Source: Phytophthora quininea (lineage: Eukaryota > Oomycota > Peronosporomycetes > Peronosporales > Peronosporaceae). Taken from it: a stretch of 64,000 nt of DNA. Of this stretch, positions 11,065-23,633 are shown piece by piece. The stretch lies in NCBI GenBank assembly GCA_011947345.1, contig JAAVTG010000531.1, forward strand, positions 1,161,967 through 1,225,966, read 5' to 3'. The position numbers were made by a program, and so were the translations under genes. The notes below the pieces were generated by a model. That model did not search any database and was not told the origin of the DNA. It saw only the letters and a program-made list of their open reading frames with translations. Within the stretch, counting starts at the first letter, position 1; each line of letters begins with the position of its first letter.

Positions 11065-11673
11065 CTACAGCTCGACGATTTTACCCGTGTACACTCCTTT
11101 ATGTGAGGTTTCTGCGTCCTCCATTGCGGAGACTTCCCCTCGCTCCGGAATCGGACCCTCCTGGTGCGCCAAATATCGCAGTTGGCGCTTGAACTCCCAG
11201 TTCGTGAACGTCACGGGTTTCCCAGCCACCAAGACGCCTCCATGGCGATCTTGGATGCGGTACGAGCTAGGGACCTCCACGGGCGGCTCCACGTAGTCCG
11301 ACTCGACCGAGTCCAGCGACACGATCGACTCGGAGAAGTCGATGATCTCGGCATTGCGCGGGCAGATCAAGTCTTGCTCGTTGTCATCGTCCGAGCTGTC
11401 CTGGGGCTGCTCGTCGTCGCACAAGTTGGCGTTGGACTCGGCAATGTGTTTCTTGAGCTCGCCTCGATAGCTGCCTGGTTCGTCTCCGTCGCTGCGGTTC
11501 TTGTGCGTCCCTTTCAGCGACAAGTTGGTCAGCGTTCGCTGGATGATGTTGCACTTGGCTGACGTCGCTGATCGGTGCTCTTGAGCGGCATTGACCTTCT
11601 CGAGCCACCCGTCGTGGTCAAAGTCGGGCTTGACGTGGTCGTGCTTGACGGTCGTCGCGACGGGCGGAGGCAT
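11065..11673 (-). CDS. Unknown 202-residue acidic protein
   Basis: A single open frame from ATG 11673 to the stop at 11065. I recognise no family. The N-terminal third is polar with a GWLEKVNAAQEHR segment; the centre is acidic (DDEQPQDSSDDDNEQD); the C-terminal part is conserved-looking and more ordered (VTFTNWEFKRQLRYLAHQ), preceded by HGGVLVAGKPV. There is no signal peptide or membrane segment. It converges on the GH3 pair, with about 190 bp between the ends. The length and biased composition make a real gene likely; function is unknown. Confidence 0.6.
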   Translation of the reverse strand: MPPPVATTVKHDHVKPDFDHDGWLEKVNAAQEHRSATSAKCNIIQRTLTNLSLKGTHKNRSDGDEPGSYRGELKKHIAESNANLCDDEQPQDSSDDDNEQDLICPRNAEIIDFSESIVSLDSVESDYVEPPVEVPSSYRIQDRHGGVLVAGKPVTFTNWEFKRQLRYLAHQEGPIPERGEVSAMEDAETSHKGVYTGKIVEL

Positions 11674-11699
11674 CGTTGTGAGTCGGACTGCTATCTACT

Positions 11700-13440
11700 T
11701 GGACAAATCGGATGTGACACCGTCGCCGCTCCATCCGGCGTGATCAACAAGCAGACCTTGATGGATGCCGCTGATTATTGGAGGTCATCTAGATTATCCG
11801 CATACCACGTCCATCTGGGCCGTGCCTAAAATGCTGCTCCATGTTGAGCGCGCCGTGAGAATCAAGCGGCCACATGTCATGGCAAGCGCTGCACTGGTTG
11901 GTAGTGCGCACGATGCTAAAAGCACCGCGATTTTGGAGCTCTTGGCAGCATGCACCGTGCAATACTGGCATCGACGAGACGGCGGCTTTGGAGTCTGTCA
12001 CATCGGCAGCAGGCTGTCGCAGTGGAAACCTCCCTTCCTATCAGCACCTTGAAATGAGTCATAGGACGGTATCGACACCAAGAAGGAGCTGCAAACGACG
12101 AAGCGCATGATACCGATGACACCGCAATGCCAGCGAGTGGATCTTTGGCTCGAGCCGAGTGGCTCGTGCGTGCATTTGGCGGGCGACCAGGTGGCCAATT
12201 TCGCAGCCCACGACAGCGAACTTCCTGGTCTGGCATGGCTGTCACTGCGCGGTTGTGAGTTGCTCGTGTCCGGTTTTCATCATCGTGATCCTAGAAGCAC
12301 CCGATGGGCGAGCACAATGCTGGCCACGTCGCCACAAGAAAGCGTCCATCTGGAAGACGAATGAGTCACCCTGCACTTGGCAAACCATGGCGAAGCTCCT
12401 GCTTGCGGCGGCAAGGTGGAATTCGCTCAACCGCATTGTCGAGTGCCCTTCATCGAACGCTTGACGAGATCAAGCAGTCACGAAATGATCCACAGTACGG
12501 TAGCTGCTCCTGATCTTGAAGGGCCTTTTCACGAAGAATAGCCCCGAAGTGCCGCCGCTCTTGCGGATCCCGTGCGGCATCACTAGCAGCGGCTTGCCAT
12601 CCTTTCGTAGAGGCAATTCGACAAGGATCGCCTACGTTGAAGTGAGCCAATTGTCTCCAGGTCGATGAGCAAAATAAATCAAGAGGGAAACGGACTGGAG
12701 CGCCGAGTAGATGCAAGCGTTCTCGATGGATAACTTTGCAGTGACGGTAGCGAGGAACTCTGTCGAGGACAGGAGCATGGCGTAGATTCGTCTCGAAGGG
12801 GCTCAAAGGCGGGTGCGGCGACTGACAAACTTCAATGCCTTTCGAAACCTGCACTTTTGCTGCTATGGCTACTGCCACCGACCCAGTTGATCTTTTTGCG
12901 AGCCTCCCACTGTGATGGGCAATACTAGCGGTAAGTTCGGTGGCACAACACCACATTGTCGCCACCGTCTGTGATTCGACGCGACTCAAACGCGGTGTGG
13001 TGAAACTCGTATTGCGGCGCGATAAGTGCAGCCAGACTCGCGCTGACATGAATCAAACTGCAGCGGTGCGACGCGGAACTATCCAGCGATATGGCCACAG
13101 CCGCTGCTCGGAAATGGCAGCGTTCAGGCTCCAAATCTTAGTTCGGAATGTCCCGTCGCTTGGGCAACACCAAAACCGTCCCGTCAACTAACTTTCTATA
13201 ACGATAATCTGCATACTAAAAAAATGTGTGCTGCCTAAACTCGAAAGCCATTTTCGCGATGACCCTGGCCCCCGTATCTAGACAGATAACAGTGTTTAGA
13301 CTGAAAATGTGAGCAGCGAATACGAAAACGTCGTAATCTGCTTTCCGCAGCGCAATACCATTTCTGCGGCGATTCTGGAAAACAGGGTCGACCCTGTAAA
13401 AGTCAAAGACGACACGATTTCTGCTGCAGTGCGATCTGTA
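11700..13440. other. Gene-poor stretch with decayed coding fragments, minus strand
   Basis: No intact gene is supported. Overlapping frames on the minus strand, the longest at 12450-13049 (199 codons), have mixed protein-like composition without domains. A piece near 11950-12000 (CSACHDMWPLDSHG) recalls the integrase-proximal part of Copia-type polyproteins, but only faintly. The most economical reading is an old, heavily mutated retroelement; it could also be plain intergenic DNA. Confidence 0.3.
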
Positions 13441-13441
13441 A

Positions 13442-14180
13442 ATGGGGCTGAAGAACAAGAGCGGCCTCGGTGATTGCCCTGAGACCGGCACATTGGTTTT
13501 CCCAGACACTGTTTGGGAAGAGCTGGATAACTCGAAGGAAAATATCATGAACAAAATCAAGCAATTCCGCGACAAAGGCTTCGAGCACGAAGTAGCTTGC
13601 TTTTTATTGCTGCAGGTACGCTAAATACGATGTAATTGCCATATTCACTGAAGTTTACACATATTTGTATGCAATAGGCGACGCTCATGCTACTGGAACT
13701 GAAGCGACCAGAGCGGAGGAGCATGTTAAGGCCTTGTGTAAACCAACGAATGGACCGTCACCCGACCAAGAGGATCAAGAACACGCCAATAGCGCCCGTG
13801 ATGATGACGCAGATGCCGACAGCAATGTATCTCCCAAGGCTGGCGACAAGAGCAAAACGTAGCCACTCAGCCATGCTCAGCGTGTGAGAAATATGAAGCG
13901 CATTCGAGATGGCAAATCTAAGTCTCGAAGCAACTCGAAGAAGCCACACCAGCGTAGCAAATTCCTTGTGGATCAAGAGCTCCGTTCGCTGCTGAAGGTC
14001 GCGAGAAATATTTCGACTTTAAACTACGCCAGGACGGCAACCACCGCTGACTACTCTACTAATTCTTCGACGACGGCGCTGCTAATCAAGAACGAAGAAG
14101 ACGAATTTGACGAGAGTGATGGAGACGATAGCTTCCGTGGACGGCACAAGTTTGAATTCCAGGAGGTGAGAACGGCGTAA
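13442..14180 (+). CDS. Possible small spliced gene, unknown
   Basis: An ATG at 13442 opens a 59-codon exon (TVWEELDNSKENIMNKIKQF, then EHEVACFLLLQ) ending at CAG|GTACGC; an acceptor at about 13678 could join it to a basic segment. Farther on, 13884-14180 encodes a polar stretch with a helical piece (FLVDQELRSLLKVARNIS) and an acidic end. No family is recognised and the frames do not join cleanly. It may be a degenerate gene. Low confidence is intended. Confidence 0.25.
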
Positions 14181-15756
14181 CATCAGCGTTTTGCATTTTT
14201 GTTCCGGCTTCGAAGCAATGTGCCTTGCGCAAGTGGAAGTAGAGGGGAAGAACGAAGCGTAACATTTAATGAACCTTATTATTGTATTGTGGTTTGTCAG
14301 AAAAAACATTAGACGCGAGCTGGTAAAAAGTACCAACGCCAATACGTGCCACTTGAGCCCACAATGCTTATTGGTCGTTGCTGCTTTCGCTGCAGTAGTC
14401 ACCGTCGCTTCCACTATAATCACACTCTGTTTACTCTACTTATAAATAACATAGAAAGACTAGAATTAATGCTCTCATGTAAAAGCCTTGATACTCACTC
14501 TAAATTTCACTCGCTATATAAGGCGGTCAGTCGTTGTTGCTCTCGAAATCTGAAGGAATTGGGAAAAGCTTGTGTTGGTCGCCAGATCCAACCGTGCCTC
14601 ACGCTGAGAACGGCGGATGTTACCACCCAAATCAGCCGCTTTAAACTCACAAATAGAATGGGTCACTGCCATGCAAGCAAATACTACCCTTTTACTACTT
14701 CCATTTCCTAGTCCAAATTCGAACCTGCATTATAACACCCGATAACTGTCTCCACATTTTGTGCTTTAGCATGATGCAGATTAATAGCTATTTGGGAAGA
14801 GCGGGCAGCCTGACTGTCTTGCAGACCACTCCTTCAATTGGTAGCAAAAACTACGATAAGGCGTTAGCACCTTCTTGCTCAGGCTGAAGCCAGCGTCACC
14901 TAAAACGAAAAAATCATCGAGCAACCGCACCAACTATCTACTCCACTGCAGCACAGATGTGTCATGAGCACTCCCATCAAAGCCAACGCAGGTTAAAAAC
15001 AGACCCTCACGTACTAATCGCAAGAAACAACACATTTCTCGTGACGTAACCCTTTTGGTTACCAAATCGAGCAACATCATCAGGAGCAACTTGAGTGTGT
15101 GGGAGTGTGGGAGGGAGGGGGGCGACGAAAATGACTCTGGTACTGCCGTATGAAGGATCAATATTCCATAGAGAGTTTAAATAATTCGAACAGCACCTCT
15201 TGCCTTCGAGAAGTTGCTGCTGTACCGACTCAATTCAAAGCAACACCAAGATGTTCGCGTTGGTCGCGAACAGTATCGTAAATAAACAGCTTACACTGAA
15301 TGGCCTCGAAGAAGTGTTGGCCTGTGTTGGTCGCAATATCCAACAATCGGACAGTCTTTTCGTGCCCCTACTTGCGCGACGACCGCTGGACGAAGAGTAG
15401 CGGCACACACACACAACTAGCAGCACGACTGACTCCTCCATTATTGATGCATCTTTTGGATTTTCGTCAAGTCGCGAACACACATGGTGAAATGCCATTC
15501 TTGCCTCACTGTGATAATGCTTGTAACTTATCAGGACTGTGCTTTTAGCTGAACGACGGCAGTCGCGAACACGCAGCTCGCAGCAACATCTATAACGATG
15601 AACCTGTCTCCCCGTATACAGAGATATAAGATTTCGCTGTCGCTCCGGATCTTCACATGATGTGTCATAGAGCCGACGCGGTGTCTGGTGCAGCATCACG
15701 GCGCAGCGTCATAGCGCGACATTCCTATCCAGTCGAGGAGCTCTTCTTCTGCCTGC
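14181..15756. other. 1.6-kb gene-free interval
   Basis: AT-richer than its surroundings, with only short frames of unremarkable composition. A purine-rich GAGTGTGGGAGGGAGGGGGG tract lies at about 15101-15120. No transposon ends, tRNA or conserved motif was found. The right end should carry the promoter for the gene starting at 15757. Confidence 0.5.
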
Positions 15757-17352
15757 ATGGCGTCGGCCCAGGTGCTCACGGACGCGTATATCACGCTCAC
15801 GCCCAGGTCGTCGGTGGAGACTCATGCGCTGGCGCACCCGGCGCCCGCCAGCGACCTGCTGGCCCGCAAGTGGGCCGCCGCTGCCAAGCGCAAGGCGTCT
15901 TTGGAGTGCATGAAGCTGCACGAGCCAGAGCCGGAGGACGAGCGGCCGTCTGAGGACAGAGACTCGTCGCTCACGGAGACCGACCGCAGCTCCGAGATTG
16001 GCAACGACGAGACCCCCAGCACGGACGGCAGCGAGGTAGCATCAGAGGAAGAAGAGGACGACGAGAAGGAAGACGATGAAGAAGAAGAGGAAGACGAAGA
16101 GGAGATGGTGACCCCCACGTATGTGTGCGAGCTGCATGATCCTAAGCCAGTACTGGTGGCCGAGCAGATCCCGTATAACCGAGTGGACATTGAGGCCTGC
16201 GAGCTGTCGACCAGAGGCCACGAGGGCGGCGCCTCGGTCACGACGTATCGATACGAAATCTCGGTCGGCAAGGCGCTCGAGACGTTCTCGTGCTCGCCGT
16301 CCAAAGTACTGGAGGTATTCAGGACCCTGTCGAAGGACAAGAATCTCGCAGGACAGCTCCGGTTCATCGAGATGAACTGTCTGAAGGACGGCTTCATCGG
16401 CTCGCTCAAGCGCTTGTACGCGTCGCCAGCGCAGATCTCCACCGAGATTAAGGACGTTCTGGAGGCCATTTCGGACGTCGACCCCGTGCTCCAGCACCCG
16501 ACGTATCTGGACTTTGTGGGGGCTACAAAAGGGTCTGTGCTCTGCAAGGAGATCGAGAAGCTGCTGGACTCACACACCAAGTCCAAACTGTCGGACCCGA
16601 GCTGCTCCTGCATGTGCGACGTGTACTACAAGTCCGTCCTGCGCTTCGGCGAGTTCTATCGTGAGCAGGCCCAGAGCGGGAACCAACCGCGACAGTCCAC
16701 CGTAGCCAGCGAGTCACTTATGTGGTCCCGTGGCGTCTTGTCCTTCTACACGGACACGATCTTCCTGCTGGACAAGCGCGAGTTCCAGCCGACCCACGGC
16801 CTCAAGAAGTGTCACGTGTACGGCTTCGGTCGCCGCAAACTGTTCGAGATCGTGCGCGTGTCCCGCAAGAAGTGGTCGCTGCGCCACATGAACTACGGCG
16901 AGATCTACACGCTGTCGCTGGAGAAGTACGCCGGCGGCGTCAACCTGCACCACATGGTGGCGGTCAAGCGCCTTGTGCCGGACACACAAAACGGCGGTCT
17001 GAGGCAGGAGAACGTGTTCTTCGTCAAGAAGTCAAAGCGCCATGGCTACCGCTGTCTGCTGCAGTCCGAGGTCATCTCACTCGGCAAAGTGACGACGTCC
17101 ATCTCGATCCAGAAGCCCAAGTCGCCGCCCGGGGACTCGCACTTCCACTACATGACGATGAGCGACATCTCGGTGCCCGGCGCGCGCTCGTCGGTGTGCA
17201 GCAGCACGCTGAGCGTCCCGTCCGAGCACTACAAGCATCTACAGCGTCTGAATGTGAGCGGGGGCAGCGATGTCGTGACTTTCCTGGCGCTGGCAGCCAG
17301 CTACGACATTCTCGTGGGCGCACTGAGCTACTGGATGGAGCGTAAATATTAG
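15757..17352 (+). CDS. Unknown 531-residue protein with acidic tract and PX-like segment
   Basis: One uninterrupted exon. Residues 1-50 are ordinary and 51-125 very acidic, with long Glu/Asp runs (16045-16110 is almost pure purine). Residues about 165-275 (TTYRYEISVGKALETFSCSP ... PTYLDFVGA) have the strand and helix spacing of a PX lipid-binding domain, but without a convincing phosphoinositide motif. Residues about 330-520 form a second domain (SRGVLSFYTDTIFLLD, CHVYGFGRRKLFEIVRVSRK, LSYWMERKY) that weakly recalls a tubby/LURP-like beta barrel. These domain names are guesses; what is firm is a two-domain protein after an acidic linker, without signal peptide or membrane segment. Confidence 0.7.
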   Translation: MASAQVLTDAYITLTPRSSVETHALAHPAPASDLLARKWAAAAKRKASLECMKLHEPEPEDERPSEDRDSSLTETDRSSEIGNDETPSTDGSEVASEEEEDDEKEDDEEEEEDEEEMVTPTYVCELHDPKPVLVAEQIPYNRVDIEACELSTRGHEGGASVTTYRYEISVGKALETFSCSPSKVLEVFRTLSKDKNLAGQLRFIEMNCLKDGFIGSLKRLYASPAQISTEIKDVLEAISDVDPVLQHPTYLDFVGATKGSVLCKEIEKLLDSHTKSKLSDPSCSCMCDVYYKSVLRFGEFYREQAQSGNQPRQSTVASESLMWSRGVLSFYTDTIFLLDKREFQPTHGLKKCHVYGFGRRKLFEIVRVSRKKWSLRHMNYGEIYTLSLEKYAGGVNLHHMVAVKRLVPDTQNGGLRQENVFFVKKSKRHGYRCLLQSEVISLGKVTTSISIQKPKSPPGDSHFHYMTMSDISVPGARSSVCSSTLSVPSEHYKHLQRLNVSGGSDVVTFLALAASYDILVGALSYWMERKY

Positions 17353-17630
17353 ATGAGGAAGTGAAGATAAGTTTTTATTATAACAAGGCGAATCTGCAGC
17401 ATGTTCATGACGCACTTGACCAGGTTGCTCCACTGCAAGCGGAGCCAAAACACGCATGGGAGCGGGTGTCACGTTGCTAACTTGCCTGCGATATCCGATA
17501 CCGACGATTGCATACTACTCCAAGCCGTGACATCCATCCTGTCAGCGACGGGACGTGAATGCTCCTGTTGACAGCCAAACGATCGGCACCGCGACCAGCA
17601 AATTCCGATTCTCCAGCTAGCCCCACGACC

Positions 17631-18453
17631 ATGGCGAGCGCCCAGTTGATCGACGAAATGGAGAGCAAGTATCCGAACCTGACAGTGCTCAAGTACCAGG
17701 CGCTAAAGCCGCTGCAGATCAAACTGCGCGACGAGAAAACCACCCCCAGAGTTCAAGTTCTACGCTGACCGCCTCATGAGGATCCTGGCGGAGGAAGGAT
17801 TGGCTGCCTGTGCTAACAAGACGGAGACGGTGGTGACCCCCACGGGCGACAAGTTCACGGGCCTCGTGCCGGCCGAAAAGGTTTGCGCGGTGTCCATCAT
17901 CCGCGCCGGAGACAGTCTGCTACAGTCGATCCTCTCGTGCGACCCGACGGTTGCAGTGGGCAAGATCCTCATCCAGCGGGACGAGAAGTCCGAGGACAAG
18001 CACCCGATCATGTACTACTCCAAGCTGCCGCCTAAAGTGGAGATGCTCGACAATGTTTTGCTGGTGGACCCCATGCTCGCTACGGGAGGCAGCGTCAACA
18101 TGGCCATCAAGGTGAGGACTGTATTTGTGGCAGTTGATCTAAGTCTGACTGCGGAAAACTGACGAGTGGATTGTTTACTACGTAGACTTTGATCGACGCC
18201 GGCGTGGAGCAGAAGAAGATCACGTTTGTGAATGTCATCTCGTGCCCGGAAGGTCTTGCAGCGCTGTTCACCGCGTACCCAGGTAAACCATTCGTGGATA
18301 CTTTGAACTGGAAAATGGTTTCGCTAACGGATACGAACCAAACGTGCAGATGTGAAGGTGGTGACTGCTGGACTCGACCGGGGCATGAACAGCAGCAAGT
18401 ACATTGTGCCGGGGCTGGGAGACTACGGCGACCGCTACTACAACACCGTGTAA
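17631..18453 (+). CDS. UPRT: Uracil phosphoribosyltransferase, copy 1
   Basis: Converts uracil plus PRPP to UMP in pyrimidine salvage. Three exons: 17631-18111, 18186-18292, 18350-18453. The start MASAQLIDEMESKYPNLTVL is followed by SIIRAGDSLL, KILIQRDEKSEDKHPIMYYS, the PRPP loop [35 protein letters not shown] and the uracil-binding C-terminus PGLGDYGDRYYNTV. One extra C in the run 17743-17747 breaks the frame; removing it gives KTTPEFKFYADRLM. There is no intron between RLM and ILAEEG, unlike copy 2. The two copies are arranged head to tail with about 300 bp between them. Confidence 0.9.
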
Positions 18454-18572
18454 GCGCAGCGAGCACAAAACTAGTTAGGCCGAGGCGTGTAGGAAATATG
18501 CGTGGCAGCATTAATTGTACGAAGGTGTCGTATGCCAGTGCGCTCTTAGCCAGCAAACTGGGAGCAAGAACG

Positions 18573-18588
18573 AGCTCATTCACACTTG
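18573..18588 (+). promoter_or_regulatory. Oomycete Inr-like element upstream of UPRT copy 2
   Basis: GCTCATTCACACTTGG closely matches the 16-nt oomycete initiator consensus (GCTCATTYYNCAWTTT). It lies 186 bp before ATG 18759, which would imply a rather long leader or an unannotated upstream start. Confidence 0.45.
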
Positions 18589-18758
18589 GCCGCACATTCA
18601 CGGGTCATCCTTGCACGACAAACCCTCGCCGACTTCCATTTTGCACGGTGGCCAATCCAGATTTGTGGTATCCGCGTGACGTCGATGCTGTCAGCGTTGA
18701 AGTGACCTCCGAGGGAGATCGCATTTTTGCATTGTGCAAGACCCAAGGAAGGACAAAC

Positions 18759-19640
<882 letters not shown>

Positions 19641-19879
19641 AAAGTCAGCGCCACAGCCGATCAAGCATACGAATCGCGTAGGCACCACCTGGCCAAAAAG
19701 GCAACTACACGAAAAGTATCTATCTGGTATAGGTACAGTACTTTTAGTCGGAATCAATCTGATAATTCAGGTATGCGTTCTCACAATCCATACAAACATC
19801 AAGTCAACGATAAATTCTCCCAGGTTTGCCCGAACGGGCGATGCGGTATTTTGTCTCATTTGCAAATTGAACAACAACG

Positions 19880-22800
19880 ATGCCAAGTACACCGGACTAC
19901 TGCGGCTGGGGCGCCAAGCAGGGCAGCCGAGTGCGCACGTGGAAGAACCGTTACTTCGTTCTGCGCGGGAGGGAGCTGGTCTACTACTCCGGCGCCAAGA
20001 GTGACGGCAGCGGCGACGGAGTGGGCGAGAAGGGGCGTCTGAAAGTGGTCAATGTGTCATACTCTCCCGATCGAAAGAACGGGCTGCTGGTCCAAGGAGA
20101 GGGCAAGCAGCTCAAGATGACGACGTCTAATGCTCAAGAGAGTCGCGTACTATTCAAACGCATCAAAGAAGCCGTCGGAGAGCAGGAAAAGAGCTTCAAA
20201 GAGACCAAGCAACGCACCAGTCGAGTCACTAAAGAAGGGTGGCTCTTGGTGGAGGAGAAACAGTTGCAAAAGTGGGTCAGGAGGTTCCTACAGCTACAAG
20301 ATACGACGGTGATAATCTATGCAGACCAAGCAGCCACAGAAGTGGACCAACAAGAGTTGGTCAAAGTGCAGGAAGACTATTCCAGTCCCTTGTGCTTGAG
20401 ATTAGTCGGGAGATCAGGTAGAGTGGTCCATGTCGCTGCGGAGACGAGAGAAGATATCGAAGACTGGGACCGAGCTATCGCTAAAGCTCTTGAGCGACCA
20501 ATAGCTCTTGGAGAGTTTCCGGGGATGCAGTACCGCGATGAGGAGCCCCAGCAGAGGAAGGAGTCAGCGGCGGTGTGTGAAGGCTGGCTGGAGAAACTTG
20601 GACAGAACAGCAAGACGTGGAAGAAGAGGTACATGTCGTTATCAAACGGCATGCTGGAGTACCGTAAGGGGCCTATGGAGCAATTATCTGCCGAGCTCTT
20701 TGTCACGGACGTCAGATACAGCAACGACTACCCAGACGTGTTGGAAGTTGAATTTGGATCGGACAAATCGCAGCTGGACACTGACGTTATCTGCATACGC
20801 GCCAAATCAATTCGAGAACTGGACAAGTGGATGAGTGCTCTTTGCGATGCTGTTGGGAAGCCCCGATTGGAGCCTCCACCGTTGAGCTCTGGGCCGTCGT
20901 CACCTTCAAGTGACGGTTCATCCGACAGCACAATGAGCAAGCCGCAACTACCGCCATTCCCTAGGAACGCTCTGTTCACCCAAGACAGCGATAAATCCGG
21001 AGCTGCATCAAGCAACACTCAGCCGTCTACTCCTGGCAATACAGACCGCGCTTCAGGAGTGAGAGAAACGACCCCAGCTAGCCAACGCGTAAAGCGTGGA
21101 TGGCTATTCAGACAAGGCTACCAGACGAAGACATGGACGTTGCGGTATTTTGCTCTTGATGGGAACGTTTTGCTCCTTCACGAACATGCGAACTCGTCGC
21201 CACGAACACTGGGCATTGTAGCAAGCGTCACCCGCAGCCAAGAACCAGTTGGCTCGCTTGCCATCCAATTCGAGGACGAAAGCATCCTCAAAGTGTATGG
21301 CGAAACCAAGTCCGACACGGACGCTTGGTTCGCTGCGTTGTGTAAAGCTTCATGGAGCTCTGCTGAGCATCCAGAGGAAAGTATTTCGGTTTCTAATCAA
21401 GACAGCGAGCACTTTGAGCAAGATAATAGTTTCCGAGGATGGCTGTTGAAAAAGGACAAAACTTCAAGACCTGGAAGCGGCGGTATTTCGTGCTGGAGAG
21501 CAGCCGACTGGCGTACAGCACGACCGATGGAGGTGATACCCTGGGTTCTGGGGTGGTTTTCGAGGTGGAAATTGGAGATCTGCGTCCGTTCTGCCTCAAC
21601 ATCCGTTTCCAGAACGGTCGACTTCTTTACGTCGTGGCTCCAACCGAAGAAGCGTTTGGCAAGTGGTTTGATGTGCTTCGTAAAGCATCCAATCTGGCTG
21701 AATCCTTCCTGTCGCAAAGTAAGGGGATGGCTGCTTTCGATGAAGAATTTGATAACGATGTTATCGACGACAACGTGAGTGAGCCAGAAGTAGAGTTTAA
21801 AGAGGAAGATATCGCTGAGTACGAAAAGTCGATTCGCGCAAGCGAAGGAGCCTTATTGTGGATTGCAGCTATGGAGAACAAGCCAGAATACGACGACGTT
21901 TTGAGTGCGTCGTCCTCTGAACGTGCCTTTGACGAAGTCGAAGACACGGAGAGCGTCGTTTCTCAAGCGATTCCTCGTGCCAGTGATATTTCGTCCAGCG
22001 CCAGCGAATCGCGAGGTTGTGTGGGGTGGTTGAAAAGGAAGGGGGCAACATCAAGAGCTGGAAGCATCGTTACTTCACGCTCTATGGCACAAAGTTGAGC
22101 TACTACAAAAGCGAGAAGGGGTCTCTTCTCCGCACAGTTGGCGTTGCAGATATTAAACCGCATTCTCCTGTGCAATTGGGTCTCGCTGTGACGACAACAG
22201 GAGGCCGAAAGCTGGTCATTCAGGCAGCTTCTCAGGAGGAATACGACAAATGGCTCGGTGCCATTCAAGGCGCCGTGGCGGGCGAGAACAACATAGTCTC
22301 TGCAGTGACGGAGACACCTTCAGTGAAGAAGCTAGTGGAAAATGGGCAAAGCGTCGAGAATGCGAAGGGGCCCCCGAGCTACAGCGGCTGGCTCGAAAAG
22401 GAAGGCCAGCGGTTTAAGACCTGGAAGAGACGCTACTTCACAGTGAAGAGCAATGCCTTGATCTACTACAGTGAGATCGGTGGCGTCGCCCGCGGGCACG
22501 GCATGGTGCGTGGGGCGCGTCTGGATGACTCCAAACCGCTCACAATTGTTATCGAGTTCCGAAGCGGCAAGACCATGCGAGTGACTGCCGCCACTGAAAC
22601 GGAGAAAAATTCATGGCTGGAAATCTTGTCAAGAGGGCGAGCTTCTAGCTCGGCAGCTACCGCCGTTTCCGACGTCAGTGATGACGTTATTGACTCGGAA
22701 GGAGAAGAGGAAGACCGAGAGAGTGCCCAGCGTGTTAGCCGCCTGGATTCCAACGACTATTTCCCCAACGATACGATCACTAACGACACATTCATGCGTC

Positions 22801-23060
22801 TCCGTGAAGAAAATGGTAAGAACACGTTTTTGGAGTCGGGCATGACAAACAAGGAGGCCCAGTTCTCTTTCAAAGGTGAGCTGAAGTTTGAGGAGGAGGA
22901 GGAAGAGAAGGAAGACATGGGTCTTAGCACCACCGGTGCAGACTACTACCGCCAACTAGTTGAAGAAGACGAGCGAGTCCAAGTACAGCGGAAATCGGAG
23001 CACCTTGGCAAAGGAGAGCCCCCAATTGCCGGCTGTGCTCCCTGCTGTATGGTGATGTAA
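19880..23060 (+). CDS. Seven-PH-domain protein with CaaX box
   Basis: About 1060 residues, no introns. PH repeats, each opening with GW and a basic RYFxL strand and closing with the conserved Trp helix, start near residues 4 (CGWGAKQGSRVRTWKNRYFV), 117 (EGWLLVEEKQLQKW), 232 (CEGWLEKLGQNSKTWKKRY), 405 (RGWLFRQGYQTKTWTLRYFA), 517 (RGWLLKKG), 712 (VGWLKKEG) and 833 (SGWLEKEGQRFKTWKRRYFT). Linkers are Ser/Pro- or Glu-rich. The protein ends AGCAPCCMVM, giving the prenylation box CMVM with an adjacent Cys that could be palmitoylated. PH domains bind phosphoinositides or proteins, so a multivalent scaffold at a membrane is inferred. Missing bases at 21454-21455 and 22033-22036 split the frame. It heads a group of three PH genes. 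Confidence 0.88.
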
Positions 23061-23162
23061 TTCTAGTTCGAGTTGTGCTTTTGAACGTGGCGTTTGCCTT
23101 CCCTGTGCAGTTTTTAGCGTCGCTTCAGTAGCAAGGCGCCTCGTGGAGCTAAGACTGGTGCC

Positions 23163-23633
23163 ATGGACAAGAAGTACAACTCCTGCAGCTACAAGGCGCG
23201 CCGCACGTTCCTGGGTGTGGAGTTCGAAGTGCGGTTGTTTGAAGTGGATGATGCTGGCGTTGTGGCCGTGGTCTTCCAGACATCGAGTGAACAAGGAGCG
23301 CCTCTGAAGTTCTCGAGGGTGTTTACCCGATCCGAGCTCGACAAGGCGGGGATTGCCAAGACGTTAGAAGGCCATGTCGGGCTGGTGGATTCGCTCGAGC
23401 TGGTCGAAGACGCCTATTTTACTGGCAACGACGCCGTCCACGCAGGCCTCAACTCGATGGCAGCGTATCAGCTATCGTCGACCCTGAACGGGATCAACTA
23501 TCCGCCGCCGATCGTCTCGCATGCTTCTGCTCTGGCTTATTTCGCTCGTGCTCCGGTGGGTCTCAGCACATGGAACTCTAGTGTTGTCCCTGAAGAGAAC
23601 AATTTGCTGGTCAACCACGTTGTCAAGGGTTGA
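23163..23633 (+). CDS. Unknown 156-residue protein
   Basis: Intact frame starting MDKKYNSCSYKARRTFLGVE, 102 bp after the preceding PH gene. Alternating hydrophobic strands (FEVRLFEVDDAGVVAVVFQT) suggest a beta-rich fold, followed by a helix-poor tail with LNGINYPPPIV. There is no signal peptide, membrane segment or named domain. The balanced composition, a regular start context (gccATGG) and its place between expressed-looking genes argue for a real gene of unknown role. Confidence 0.65.
   Translation: MDKKYNSCSYKARRTFLGVEFEVRLFEVDDAGVVAVVFQTSSEQGAPLKFSRVFTRSELDKAGIAKTLEGHVGLVDSLELVEDAYFTGNDAVHAGLNSMAAYQLSSTLNGINYPPPIVSHASALAYFARAPVGLSTWNSSVVPEENNLLVNHVVKG

Noticed and set aside
14700..14740. 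tRNA B-box-like sequence (AAATTCGAACCTGC)
   Set aside because: No acceptor stem, A box or anticodon arm can be folded around it.
16030..16110. GA-rich tract as a microsatellite
   Set aside because: It codes in frame for Glu/Asp within an intact protein, so coding bias explains it.
15822..16613. 263-codon Ser-rich minus-strand frame
   Set aside because: Complement of the acidic tract; poly-Ser arises from antisense Glu/Asp codons.
18498..18758. N-terminal extension of UPRT copy 2 from ATG 18498
   Set aside because: The open extension has no similarity to UPRT, and copy 1 aligns from ATG 18759.
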